From Oceanisphaera sp. IT1-181 (GTDB lineage Bacteria; Pseudomonadota; Gammaproteobacteria; Enterobacterales; Aeromonadaceae): a stretch of 64,000 nt of DNA. How positions within the stretch are numbered: position 1 is the stretch's first letter; every line of letters starts with the position of its first letter. A program made the translations under genes and the position numbers. The stretch is from positions 1,235,001 to 1,299,000 of the forward strand of contig NZ_CP136856.1 in the NCBI RefSeq assembly GCF_033807535.1, read 5' to 3'. Of the stretch, positions 53,112-62,220 are shown piece after piece. The notes under the pieces are model-generated. The model did not search any database, was not told the DNA's origin, and was given only the letters and a program-made list of their open reading frames with translations.

Positions 53112-53812
53112 GCACCCGTATTATTGTGTTTGCCAAGGCACCCATAGCAGGCATGGCTAAAACTCGACTCGCGGGTGCGCTGGGTTTCGAGAGGGCGGCA
53201 ATGCTTGCCCGTCACATGTTGTCCAGTACGCTAGAGGCGTGCCTAACCGCCGATATAGGCCCCGTTGAGCTGTGCATGAGCCCAGCCGCTGATGCTCCCG
53301 AGTGGGCTCAGGTGTTACTGCCACCGCAGCTTATACTCAGCAGCCAAGGCGAGGGAGATCTAGGATCTCGCATGGCCCGCGCCGCTCGCCGAGCCTTATC
53401 TGGCAATGCTTTATCTGGCTATTCCTTAACAAATAGGGCCGAGCTCGAACCTCAAGCTCAGCAGCAGGTATTGCTAGTGGGTACCGACTGTCCGCAATTA
53501 TCCCCCGAGTTATTACGTCGTGCCGCCCAGCGTCTGAGCACGCAAGATGCCTTGCTGCATCCTACTTGGGATGGCGGTTATGCGCTGCTGGGTTTGCGCC
53601 AGTTTAGTGACTACTTATTTACAGACATACCTTGGAGCACCCCTGAAGTGGCGGCGCTCACTCAAGCGCGGCTAACGCAACTGGGCAGGCGCTATACATT
53701 GGCCGAGCGGCTGCAAGACATTGACGAACCTGCCGATCTCTTTTGGCTTACTTCTGCTTGGCGACAGACGATAGCTTATCGCCACTCCCTACAGGCGACG
53801 CAAGATGTTTAA
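53108..53812 (+). CDS. Glycosyltransferase A-like protein, TIGR04282 type
   Basis: A 234-residue nucleotidyl/glycosyltransferase-like protein. It opens STRIIVFAKAPIAGMAKTRL and has VLLVGTDCPQLSPELL and HPTWDGGYALLGLRQF, the TIGR04282 pattern. The start is TTG at 53108, set by AGGAGG five bases upstream and overlapping the previous stop. It pairs with the TIGR04283 gene in most ArsS loci. Confidence 0.9.
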   Translation: MSTRIIVFAKAPIAGMAKTRLAGALGFERAAMLARHMLSSTLEACLTADIGPVELCMSPAADAPEWAQVLLPPQLILSSQGEGDLGSRMARAARRALSGNALSGYSLTNRAELEPQAQQQVLLVGTDCPQLSPELLRRAAQRLSTQDALLHPTWDGGYALLGLRQFSDYLFTDIPWSTPEVAALTQARLTQLGRRYTLAERLQDIDEPADLFWLTSAWRQTIAYRHSLQATQDV

Positions 53813-54596
53813 TTTTGAACTCTGGATCCGACTGGGCTTTTTTGCCGGTGTATTACTGATGATGATGTTGTGGGAGTGGCGATCACCGCGTCGGCCACAG
53901 CTTCAAACTCGCGGCCAGCGCTGGCCGCATAATCTGTTACTGCTGGTGATTAACACGCTGCTGGTGCGTTGGTTCTTTCCGCTAGCGGCAGTGGGGGCAG
54001 CCCTAGTGGCTAGCGAACGCGGCTGGGGGCTGTTTAATGTCTGGCCTGTGCCTGTGTGGCTAAGCGTGGTGTTGTCGTTACTGGCTCTCGACTTACTGAT
54101 CTACTTGCAACACCGGTTGCTGCATGCGCAGCCCTTGCTGTGGCGGTTGCACCGAGTGCACCATGCGGACGTAGAGCTTGATGTTACTACTGGCTTGCGT
54201 TTTCATCCGCTAGAAATATTATTGTCCATGCTGCTCAAGCTGGCAGCCGTCACCTTATTGGGCGCACCGGCACTGGCTGTTTTATTGTTTGAAGTCTTGC
54301 TCAATGCCTCCTCCATGTTTAACCACGCTAATGTAAACCTGCCACAGCGACAGGATAGATGGCTGCGACTCATACTCGTGACCCCTGATATGCATCGTGT
54401 ACATCATTCGGTCATTCCCAATGAGACCAACAGCAACTTTGGTTTCAACTTACCTTGGTGGGATCGATTATTCGGCACCTATCAGAGTCAGCCCAAAGCT
54501 GGCCAGCTGGGTATGACCATTGGCTTAACACAGTTTCGCGCCCCCGCAGAGCAGCGCCTACTCCAACTGTTACTACAGCCTTTTCGGCGTAAATAA
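53805..54596 (+). CDS. Sterol desaturase / fatty acid hydroxylase family protein
   Basis: A 263-residue membrane di-iron protein with four or so helices. The His clusters are QHRLLH near 99, HRVHHAD near 116 and a later HRVHHSVIPNETNSNFGFN near 200, as in the FA_hydroxylase family. It would hydroxylate or desaturate a lipid, perhaps the lipid part of a glycolipid made by the genes before it. It overlaps the previous gene by eight bases and closes the operon. Confidence 0.88.
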   Translation: MFNFELWIRLGFFAGVLLMMMLWEWRSPRRPQLQTRGQRWPHNLLLLVINTLLVRWFFPLAAVGAALVASERGWGLFNVWPVPVWLSVVLSLLALDLLIYLQHRLLHAQPLLWRLHRVHHADVELDVTTGLRFHPLEILLSMLLKLAAVTLLGAPALAVLLFEVLLNASSMFNHANVNLPQRQDRWLRLILVTPDMHRVHHSVIPNETNSNFGFNLPWWDRLFGTYQSQPKAGQLGMTIGLTQFRAPAEQRLLQLLLQPFRRK

Positions 54597-54660
54597 AGTG
54601 GGATTCCTGATGAAGGATGAAAGGGAACAATCTTCTAATACCAATCTGGAAATCTAACGG

Positions 54661-54740
54661 GTCACGGTTTGGAATTTGGCTTTAGGTTTAGATCTAAAAT
54701 CATCCAGCTACGCTGGACCGGCGAATAAATTGCCGGCTAC
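54661..54740. repeat. Partial unit of the hairpin repeat, copy D
   Basis: GTCACGGTTTGG at the left and, at the right, CCGGC-GAATAAATT-GCCGG (54718-54736) followed by CTAC. The left hairpin end is not recognisable. It lies in the 348-bp gap between the sterol desaturase and NCS2 permease genes. Confidence 0.7.
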
Positions 54741-54880
54741 TGGCATGGTGCCTTTCGTAGGTGGCAGGTGTTTTAGGTGAAAGGTATTGAGCCAGAGTTT
54801 TATTTTTTGGTCTTAAAACAAGCTGCAAAGCTGATCTGCCAAAGTCTTCTGTATCGTCTTTAGAGCAATTGCAGGCATAA

Positions 54881-54906
54881 AAAAGCCGGTCATATGACCG
54901 GCTTTT
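54881..54906 (-). terminator. Terminator of the NCS2 permease gene
   Basis: Perfect 26-base palindrome built of AAAAGCCGGTCAT and its complement, with A/T runs on both sides. Confidence 0.85.
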
Positions 54907-54944
54907 AAAGTGTTGAGTGTTAATTAAGCTAAAAGATACCTTTT

Positions 54945-56369
54945 TTAGCGAACATCCTCAGTCGTTACTTTTTTTTGAGCATTTGCGGTATCGGTAGAAG
55001 TACCGTTCATGTCTTTTTCAATTTGCTCACGCTCACGCTGTTCGTCTTGCAATGATTTCTTAGGCAGAATCATGTTCAAGATGAAAGAGGTCAGTGCGGC
55101 GATGATCACAGGGTTAGTCAGTGATTTCATCATCGCTGGTAACTGAGCAACGGCGTTAGGAGCAGCAGCTACACCCATGGCCAGAGCAACAGATAAAGCA
55201 GCGATAGTCACGTTACGTGAAGACAGCTCGTCTTTAACCAGCAACTGGATACCTGTCATGGTGATCATACCGAATACGATAATAGTCGCACCACCAATTA
55301 CAGGAGCCGGGATAGTCAGCATGATGGCAGAGAACTTAGGCAGCAAACCGGCCAATACCATGAACACTGCAGCAACACCCAGTACGTAACGGCTGATTAC
55401 TTTGGTCATGGCTACGATACCCACGTTCTGACTGAACGAAGAAGTAGGCAGTGAACCGAAGAAAGAACCAATCAGGGTAGTGATACCGTTACCTACTAAG
55501 CCACCAGACATTTCTTTGTCTTGTAGCTCGCGGTTCATACCACCAACGGCAGTTGCAGACAAATCACCAATGGTTTGTACCGAGTTAACGATACAGATAA
55601 TCACCATAGGGATGATGGCACCGATTGGGAAGCTAATACCGAATGCTAATGGCATAGGTACAGAAGCCCACTGAGCGTTTGCCACTCTGTCTAAGCTCAC
55701 CATGCCAAAGAACGCACCCAGTGCATAACCTGCAAGAATACCGATGATGATAGCGGCGAGGCGGAAATAGCCTTTACCAAACTGCGAGCAGACTAATACC
55801 ACTACCAGCGTCAAGCCTGCTACTAACCAGTTTTCACCACTGCCGTAGCCTGGAGAGCCGAAGCCACCGGCCATGTAGTTAATAGCAACGTGGTACAGAG
55901 ACAAACCAATTACCAATACTACGGTACCGGCCACTACTGGTGGGAACAAATGGCGAATATGCTTAATGAACAGACCCACGATGATCATGGCGACACCCCC
56001 AATGACCTGGGCGCCCATGATGGCATCTACGCCATACATCTTATCGCCGTTAGCATCAACAGTGTTAGCAATCGCTAACAATGTCGGCATATAGGCGAAG
56101 CCTACACCGAAGATAACCGGCATACGTGCGCCAATAGAACCGATAGGGTAAAGCTGTAACAAAGTTGATAGACCAGAGAAGAACAAAGCTACTTGGATTA
56201 GCAATGCTGCATCTGGTGCACTCAAACCTACAGCTTTAGCAACGATAATAGGCGGCGTAACGGCACCCATGATCATGGCTAAGATGTGCTGCAGTGACAG
56301 TGGCAGTGCTTTGCCAAAACCTGGCTTGCCGTAAAAATCAAATATTGACTTGCTTTGACTATGTTTCAT
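54945..56369 (-). CDS. Nucleobase:cation symporter-2 (xanthine/uracil permease family)
   Basis: A 474-residue inner-membrane carrier of the NCS2 family with 14 expected helices: LSLQHILAMIMGAVTPPIIV (the QHxxAM motif), IGARMPVIFGVGFAYMP, and SSFSQNVGIVAMTKVISRYV, where the family signature Q-N-x-G lies. It imports a purine such as xanthine or urate, or uracil, with protons; the QNVGI form is more like xanthine/urate carriers. ATG at 56369 has AGGGA upstream; a longer frame to 56543 is not supported. Codons look highly optimised. Confidence 0.9.
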   Translation of the reverse strand: MKHSQSKSIFDFYGKPGFGKALPLSLQHILAMIMGAVTPPIIVAKAVGLSAPDAALLIQVALFFSGLSTLLQLYPIGSIGARMPVIFGVGFAYMPTLLAIANTVDANGDKMYGVDAIMGAQVIGGVAMIIVGLFIKHIRHLFPPVVAGTVVLVIGLSLYHVAINYMAGGFGSPGYGSGENWLVAGLTLVVVLVCSQFGKGYFRLAAIIIGILAGYALGAFFGMVSLDRVANAQWASVPMPLAFGISFPIGAIIPMVIICIVNSVQTIGDLSATAVGGMNRELQDKEMSGGLVGNGITTLIGSFFGSLPTSSFSQNVGIVAMTKVISRYVLGVAAVFMVLAGLLPKFSAIMLTIPAPVIGGATIIVFGMITMTGIQLLVKDELSSRNVTIAALSVALAMGVAAAPNAVAQLPAMMKSLTNPVIIAALTSFILNMILPKKSLQDEQREREQIEKDMNGTSTDTANAQKKVTTEDVR

Positions 56370-56718
56370 TGCGTTAAGTCCCTGAGTTTTGCTCAAGTGG
56401 GGGTGAAGCTTGTTGTGCACGAATGCGACAACGTAACAACAACCACCAGTAATGACATTGGTAACCGGAATCCCTAGTGAACCAGTTAACTTTGTATGCA
56501 CTGCCACAGTGAAGAAACAGTAAATACAAAGAAAACACACCAAATCCGGCAGAATTCAGACGCACAACTGTGATGCGACTTGCGTTGTGTTCGATTGCTT
56601 GGTTAAACACTAGGTGTAATGTATACATATTTGTAAACATCAAAGCAATATTTTGTTTGTTTTTGTGTGCAATGTTTCGAGGTGGATCGCAAACTTTGTG
56701 CGTTTTTCTTGTGTGCAA
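56370..56718. other. Promoter region of the NCS2 permease
   Basis: 349 bp holding the permease promoter on the minus strand. No gene, operator or riboswitch was recognised; the ppsR stop lies at its right edge. Confidence 0.4.
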
Positions 56719-57531
56719 TTAATAGATGCGACGGCGGATGCCGGCGCGTTCCAAAATCTTTACCGAGATTTCTTCGACCGAATGATAAGTGGTGTCGATA
56801 AAAGGAATGGCTTCCATGCGAAACAGTCGTTCTACTTGGTTAAGCTCGTAGCGGCATTGGGCAGCGGCGGAGTAGCGGCTGTCGGCCATGCGTCGTTGGC
56901 GTATTTCTTGTAGGCGCTGCGGGTCTATAGTGAGGCCAAATAGCTTGTGTCTATTAGCCTTCAGCGCTTTGGGTAGCGCCATTTGCTCCATATCTTGATC
57001 AATAAACGGATAGTTCGCGACCCGGATCCCAAACTGCAAAGCAAGATACAAACTGGTGGGCGTTTTGCCACAGCGGGACACGCCAACCAAAATAATATCC
57101 GCTTCATCATAAGCTTTGGTGGTCATGCCATCGTCGTTTTCTAGTGCATAGTTCACCGCGTCAATGCGGGTATCATAGTGTTTTTTATTGTCCATGCCGT
57201 GGGTGCGATGCACCCGCGGGTCGGCTTTTATACCCAGTTGTTGTTCTATCGGCGCTACAAAAGTGTTAAGAAAATCGTAACATTTGGCCTCGCTACTGGT
57301 GATAATGTTACGTAATTGTGTGTCCACTATAGTGTGAAACACTAATGGACGCTTACCACTTTCTGTAAAGCAGGCATCAATTTTGGCTTTCACCGCTTGT
57401 GCTTTGTCTGTATCACCGACAAAAGGCATGGTGACTTGCTCAAAGGGCAGCGGAAACTGACTGAGTACCGCATGACCAAAAACTTCGGCTGTGATCGCCG
57501 TCCCATCAGAAACATAAAAAACTGTGTGCAT
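56719..57531 (-). CDS. ppsR: PEP synthase regulatory protein (kinase/pyrophosphorylase)
   Basis: Turns PEP synthase off and on: ADP-dependent phosphorylation of a Thr near its catalytic His, and Pi-dependent reversal. The 270-residue DUF299/PSRP protein begins MHTVFYVSDGTAITAEVFGH and has the P-loop GVSRCGKTPTS at residues 150-160. ATG at 57531 has GGAGG four bases upstream. It is divergent from ppsA, the standard layout in gammaproteobacteria. Confidence 0.94.
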   Translation of the reverse strand: MHTVFYVSDGTAITAEVFGHAVLSQFPLPFEQVTMPFVGDTDKAQAVKAKIDACFTESGKRPLVFHTIVDTQLRNIITSSEAKCYDFLNTFVAPIEQQLGIKADPRVHRTHGMDNKKHYDTRIDAVNYALENDDGMTTKAYDEADIILVGVSRCGKTPTSLYLALQFGIRVANYPFIDQDMEQMALPKALKANRHKLFGLTIDPQRLQEIRQRRMADSRYSAAAQCRYELNQVERLFRMEAIPFIDTTYHSVEEISVKILERAGIRRRIY

Positions 57532-57765
57532 TAGGCCTCCAGGTCTCATTTTTGTAGTTTGCCAAAGGATAGGCGTTTACCTGCATTTCACAGCCATTGT
57601 AGAATCATTCCAAGGTGAGGCCTAGCCAGTCATGCAACTAGTTATGTAACTAGTGATGCAAGAAGACAGGTAACTGTCATGTAACTTAAGGTACTCAATC
57701 AACACTATTACCCGCATACTTAATAACTTTCATAACTCAAGTACATTTTTGTTGGAGACGTAACC

Positions 57766-60141
57766 GTGGTGGAATATGTAATTTGGTACGAACAGCTCGG
57801 AATGCACGATGTGGACCGAGTGGGAGGCAAGAATGCCTCATTAGGCGAGATGATCAGTCAATTAGCCGGTGCCGGTGTTTCTGTTCCAGGTGGCTTTGCA
57901 ACCACCGCTTACGCCTTTAACGAGTTTTTAGAGCAAAGTGGCCTTAACGCTAAAATTCATGACCTGCTCGATACCCTAGATGTGGACAATATCGCCGCTC
58001 TTGGTCAGGCGGGGCAAAGTATTCGCCAATGGATCATCGACACTCCATTTCAACCCGCACTTGAGCAAGCGATTGCCGAGGCTTACTCTAAGCTGACCGG
58101 CAAGGCGGGCGACGAAGCTTCGTTTGCAGTGCGCTCTTCAGCCACGGCCGAAGACATGCCGGACGCCTCCTTTGCCGGCCAACAAGAAACCTTCTTAAAC
58201 GTACGCGGCTTAGACTCAGTCATGGAGTCCATTAAGCACGTGTTTGCTTCACTGTTTAATGACCGTGCTATTTCTTATCGCGTGCATCAAGGCTACGAGC
58301 ATAAAGGGGTGGCCTTATCTGCCGGTGTGCAGCGCATGGTGCGCTCAGACATAGCAGCGTCCGGTGTGATGTTTACTATTGATACCGAGTCGGGCTTCGA
58401 TCAAGTGGTGTTTATCACTTCATCTACCGGTTTGGGCGAAATGATAGTGCAGGGTGCGGTAAACCCCGATGAATTTTACGTGCACAAACCTACCCTTAAA
58501 GCTGGTCGCCCCGCTGTAGTGCGCAAAACCTTGGGCTCTAAGCTGCAAAAAATGATTTATGCAGACGGCAAAGACTTAGGCCAGCAAGTGGACATTAAAG
58601 AAACTAGCAAAGAAGAGCGCAATCAGTTCTCCTTAACCGATTTTGAAGTGATGGAGTTGGCCAAGCAAGCGGTGATCATTGAGCAGCATTACGGTCGACC
58701 TATGGACATCGAATGGGCGAAAGACGGCCTAGATGGCCAGTTGTACATAGTACAAGCGCGTCCCGAAACCGTACGCAGCCGCCAAGATAGCAATGTATTA
58801 GAGCGCTTTGCGCTGAGTGAGCAAGGCGAAGTCATCGTCGAAGGCCGTGCCATTGGTCATAAAATTGGTGCCGGTCCGGCCAAGGTGATTTCGTCACTGG
58901 CACAGATGGATGAAGTGAAGCCCGGTGACGTATTAGTTACCGACATGACGGACCCAGATTGGGAGCCCATCATGAAGCGCGCCTCGGCCATCGTCACCAA
59001 TAGAGGCGGGCGCACTTGTCACGCGGCCATTATTGCTCGTGAGTTAGGTATTCCTGCGGTAGTGGGTTGTGGTGATGCCACTAAGCGCATTGCCGAGGGC
59101 CAAGAGATTACCGTGTCCTGTGCCGAGGGCGATACCGGCTTTGTGTATCAGGGCCAGCTTGATTTCAAGGTTAACATCTCAGAAGTCGGCGCTATGCCAC
59201 CGTCACCGGTAAAGGTGATGATGAACGTGGGTAATCCAGACCGCGCCTTTGACTTTGCGCAATTGCCTAATGCGGGCGTGGGCTTGGCGCGGTTGGAATT
59301 TATTATTAACCGCATGATAGGCGTGCATCCTAAGGCGTTGCTTAATTACGAGCAAGAAAGCCCGAAACTGCAGCAGCAGATTGACGATATTATTGCCGGT
59401 TACGATAATCCCCGTGAGTTCTTCGTCGCCAAACTGACCGAAGGCATTGCCACTTTGGCCTCAGCCTTTTGGCCGGAGCGGGTGATAGTGCGCATGTCGG
59501 ACTTTAAGTCTAACGAATACGCCAACCTGTTGGGCGGTGATGCCTACGAACCGGATGAAGAAAACCCTATGTTGGGCTTTCGCGGTGCGTCGCGCTATAT
59601 CTCTGAAGATTTTCGTGACTGCTTTGCCATGGAATGCGAAGCCATGAAACGGGTGCGCAACGACATGGGCTTAACCAACGTAGAGATCATGATCCCCTTC
59701 GTGCGCACCTTAAGCGAAGCGGCCTCTGTGATTGATATTTTGGCGGAGAACGGCCTCAAGCGTGGTGAAGCGGGTCTTAAAGTCATTATGATGTGCGAAT
59801 TGCCGTCTAACGCGCTGTTAGCTGATAAGTTTTTGGCGTATTTCGATGGTTTCTCGATTGGCTCCAACGACATGACACAGCTGGCGCTGGGCTTAGACAG
59901 AGACTCTGGACTCGTAGCGGCATCCTTTGATGAGCGCGACGAAGCGGTTAAAGCGCTGTTGTCGATGGCGATTAAAGCGGCGCACAAGGCCGGAAAATAC
60001 GTAGGTATTTGTGGCCAAGGACCGTCAGATCATAAAGATTTTGCCGCTTGGCTGGTGGAGCAGGGTATAGACTCTGTCTCGCTGAACCCAGATACGGTGA
60101 TCGATACTTGGTTGTATTTGGCCGAGCACGCCAACAAGTAA
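57766..60141 (+). CDS. ppsA: Phosphoenolpyruvate synthase
   Basis: Makes PEP from pyruvate with ATP giving AMP and phosphate, for gluconeogenesis. The 791-residue protein has the N-terminal ATP-binding domain (GGKNASLGEM, SFAVRSSATAEDMPDASFAG), the swivelling phosphohistidine domain with H419 in GGRTCHAAIIAREL, and the C-terminal PEP/pyruvate barrel (GFSIGSNDMTQLALGLDRD, GICGQGPSDH with C749). Length matches E. coli PpsA. The start is GTG at 57766 with GGAG upstream. A terminator follows. Confidence 0.97.
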   Translation: MVEYVIWYEQLGMHDVDRVGGKNASLGEMISQLAGAGVSVPGGFATTAYAFNEFLEQSGLNAKIHDLLDTLDVDNIAALGQAGQSIRQWIIDTPFQPALEQAIAEAYSKLTGKAGDEASFAVRSSATAEDMPDASFAGQQETFLNVRGLDSVMESIKHVFASLFNDRAISYRVHQGYEHKGVALSAGVQRMVRSDIAASGVMFTIDTESGFDQVVFITSSTGLGEMIVQGAVNPDEFYVHKPTLKAGRPAVVRKTLGSKLQKMIYADGKDLGQQVDIKETSKEERNQFSLTDFEVMELAKQAVIIEQHYGRPMDIEWAKDGLDGQLYIVQARPETVRSRQDSNVLERFALSEQGEVIVEGRAIGHKIGAGPAKVISSLAQMDEVKPGDVLVTDMTDPDWEPIMKRASAIVTNRGGRTCHAAIIARELGIPAVVGCGDATKRIAEGQEITVSCAEGDTGFVYQGQLDFKVNISEVGAMPPSPVKVMMNVGNPDRAFDFAQLPNAGVGLARLEFIINRMIGVHPKALLNYEQESPKLQQQIDDIIAGYDNPREFFVAKLTEGIATLASAFWPERVIVRMSDFKSNEYANLLGGDAYEPDEENPMLGFRGASRYISEDFRDCFAMECEAMKRVRNDMGLTNVEIMIPFVRTLSEAASVIDILAENGLKRGEAGLKVIMMCELPSNALLADKFLAYFDGFSIGSNDMTQLALGLDRDSGLVAASFDERDEAVKALLSMAIKAAHKAGKYVGICGQGPSDHKDFAAWLVEQGIDSVSLNPDTVIDTWLYLAEHANK

Positions 60142-60169
60142 GCTCCTAATACTGTATTAAAATGCAACA

Positions 60170-60192
60170 AAGGGCGCCCAGTGCGCCCTTTT
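60170..60192 (+). terminator. Terminator of ppsA
   Basis: AAAGGGCGC / GCGCCCTTT with a five-base loop, then a T-run. Confidence 0.88.
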
Positions 60193-60284
60193 TATTTGCG
60201 CTGGCGCGCCTGAGCGCTAGAATAGCCTCGCTTTAATAGCACTGATTTCAAAGAACACTCGTTAAAAACACTGATTTTATGTAT

Positions 60285-60316
60285 GCCGGTCGCAGCCTAC
60301 CCGGAAAAAACAAGGA
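60285..60316 (+). promoter_or_regulatory. preQ1-I riboswitch before queC
   Basis: CCGG (60286-60289) pairs with CCGG (60301-60304) as P1. The loop begins TCGCAG, as in the well-known thermophile (Tte) preQ1-I aptamer. An A-rich tail then runs into CAAGGA (60311-60316), where loop C residues can pair with GG to make the pseudoknot. CAAGGA is also the ribosome site of queC, so preQ1 binding would block translation of the whole queCDE operon. Confidence 0.82.
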
Positions 60317-60325
60317 CACAATTTG

Positions 60326-61048
60326 ATGAATACACTACTGATCTGCTCCGGCGGATTTGACTCCGTCACGCTTGCCTATCGTTTGGCCAGTGAAGGCGCC
60401 TTAAGTGCCTTACTGACCTTCGATTATGGCCAGCGCCATAAAAAAGAAATTGATGCCGCACGCCTGTGTGCCCAACAATTAAAAGTGCCCCATTTGGTGA
60501 TGGATATCGGTCATATTGGCCGCCAATTATCCTCCGCACTCACCGACGACATTGATGTTCCGCACGGTCACTACAGCGAAGAAAACATGAAGCTGACCGT
60601 GGTGCCCAATCGTAATGCCATTATGTTGACCATCGCCTTTGGCGTGGCGGCCAGCCGTGGCTTAGATACAGTAGCGCTGGCGGTGCACGGCGGCGATCAC
60701 TTTATCTATCCGGATTGTCGACCCGACTTTATTCGTCTGTTTGCGAAGATGCAGGCCCAAGCGCTGGACGGCGTGGCCGAGGTGGGCTTGTTTGCCCCTT
60801 ATGTACACAGCGATAAAACCGAAATTGCCCGAGATGCGGCGCGTTTTAATGTGCCGATTGCCGATACTTGGTCTTGCTACGAAGGCGGCGAGCTGCATTG
60901 TGGCCGTTGTGGCACTTGTGTGGAGCGCATTGAGGCCATGACCTTGGCCGGTATTATAGATCCCACGCCTTATCTCGACACCCAATTTTGGCAAAGTGCC
61001 GTGGCTAACGTGGCTAACGTGGCTAACGTGGCTAAGGCGGATGACTAA
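60326..61048 (+). CDS. queC: 7-cyano-7-deazaguanine (preQ0) synthase
   Basis: Converts 7-carboxy-7-deazaguanine to preQ0 with ATP and ammonia in queuosine synthesis. The 240-residue protein has the PP-loop SGGFDSVTL at residues 8-16 and the zinc-binding cysteines in CYEGGELHCGRCGTCVER near 187. ATG at 60326 follows AAGGA by nine bases; a TTG three bases earlier is less likely. The C-terminus carries four 9-bp direct repeats (61001-61036) coding for ANV units, beyond the normal end of the fold. It overlaps queD by one base. Confidence 0.96.
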   Translation: MNTLLICSGGFDSVTLAYRLASEGALSALLTFDYGQRHKKEIDAARLCAQQLKVPHLVMDIGHIGRQLSSALTDDIDVPHGHYSEENMKLTVVPNRNAIMLTIAFGVAASRGLDTVALAVHGGDHFIYPDCRPDFIRLFAKMQAQALDGVAEVGLFAPYVHSDKTEIARDAARFNVPIADTWSCYEGGELHCGRCGTCVERIEAMTLAGIIDPTPYLDTQFWQSAVANVANVANVAKADD

Positions 61049-61404
61049 TGTATCGCATTAAAAAAGAGTTTCACTTTTCGGCTTCCCATCAGCTTAAGCA
61101 GATGCCAGACGGTCACCCTTGTGCGCGCCTGCACGGCCATAACTATATAGTGGTGATTGAACTTTGCAGTGAGACGCTCAATGAGTTTGGTTTTGTGCGT
61201 GATTATCATGAGCTAAAAGCCTTTAAAGACTACCTCGATGACACTTTTGATCACCGCCACCTGAACGAGGTATTAGGTGACGAGTGCACCACGGCCGAGC
61301 GCTTGGCTCGCCACTTGTTTGATTGGGCGCGTGGCTGTTGGCCCGAGGTGAGTGCGGTACTGGTATCGGAAACGCCCAAAACCTGGGCGGAGTATCGACC
61401 ATGA
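61048..61404 (+). CDS. queD: 6-carboxytetrahydropterin synthase
   Basis: Turns dihydroneopterin triphosphate into 6-carboxytetrahydropterin, the first committed step to preQ0. The 118-residue T-fold protein has zinc ligands H14 (FSASH), H29 and H31 (LHGHNY), the catalytic Cys25 in HPCARLHGH and the later DHRHLNE. It overlaps queC by one base and queE by four, so the three are coupled and share the riboswitch. Confidence 0.96.
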   Translation: MYRIKKEFHFSASHQLKQMPDGHPCARLHGHNYIVVIELCSETLNEFGFVRDYHELKAFKDYLDDTFDHRHLNEVLGDECTTAERLARHLFDWARGCWPEVSAVLVSETPKTWAEYRP

Positions 61405-62210
61405 GCAAGGTGACCAGTCTAACGACCACTATCAATCAAGATAGCAGTACCGACCAAGACAGCTATACCGGCCAAGATAGCGGCACGCCGCCGTTAATTG
61501 CCATCAGCGAAATATTTGGGCCCACTATTCAAGGCGAGGGCGCCTTAATCGGCGTACCTACGGTATTTGTACGTACCGGCGGCTGTGATTTTCGCTGTAG
61601 TTGGTGCGACACCTTATATGCAGTAGAGCCGCGTTTTAAGGCCGATTGGGCACTGATGAGCGCGCAAGCGGTGATGGCAGAGATTGCACGTTTGAGTGGC
61701 AATCAGCCGCTATTAGTGACGCTGTCAGGCGGTAATCCAGCGTTGCAACCCTTAGGCGAGCTTATCCAGCTTGGCCAACAGCAAGGCTATACCTTTGCCA
61801 TTGAAACCCAAGGCAGCAAGGCGCAGCACTGGTTTGGGTTGTTGGATAACTTAACATTGAGCCCTAAACCGCCTTCCTCAGGCATGTCATTTAACCGTGC
61901 ACGCTTTGCCGAGTGCTTGGCTGCTGCGGGTGAGCGCACCCAAGTAAGCTTAAAGTTGGTGATTAGCGATGACGCAGATTATCAGTGGGCTAAAGAGTTC
62001 GCCGCTCGCTATCCGCAACTGTCGCTGACCTTGCAGCCCTGTAATTTAGCACCGGCCACGCCTGAGCAACCGGACATGGAAACCGATATTGAAAGCTTAA
62101 ACGCCCGCTTACGCTGGCTGGTAGACAAGGTAACGGCAGACCGCTGGTTTAACGCCCGCGTGTTGCCGCAATTGCATGTGTTGATCTGGAATAACGAGCG
62201 GGGGGTTTAA
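61401..62210 (+). CDS. queE: 7-carboxy-7-deazaguanine synthase
   Basis: Radical SAM ring contraction of 6-carboxytetrahydropterin to 7-carboxy-7-deazaguanine. The 269-residue protein has C62, C66 and C69 in GGCDFRCSWCDTLY, the substrate/metal region TIQGEGALIGVPTVFVR and SGGNPALQPLGELI. ATG at 61401 overlaps the queD stop (ATGA). The first 30 residues are an unusual Thr/Asp/Gln-rich tract with STDQDS / YTGQDS repeats that the family lacks. Confidence 0.95.
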   Translation: MSKVTSLTTTINQDSSTDQDSYTGQDSGTPPLIAISEIFGPTIQGEGALIGVPTVFVRTGGCDFRCSWCDTLYAVEPRFKADWALMSAQAVMAEIARLSGNQPLLVTLSGGNPALQPLGELIQLGQQQGYTFAIETQGSKAQHWFGLLDNLTLSPKPPSSGMSFNRARFAECLAAAGERTQVSLKLVISDDADYQWAKEFAARYPQLSLTLQPCNLAPATPEQPDMETDIESLNARLRWLVDKVTADRWFNARVLPQLHVLIWNNERGV

Positions 62211-62220
62211 CGATAGCGCC

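Noticed and set aside
56370..56543. Longer N-terminus for the NCS2 permease
   Set aside because: The extension has no similarity to the family and no ribosome site; ATG at 56369 fits both.
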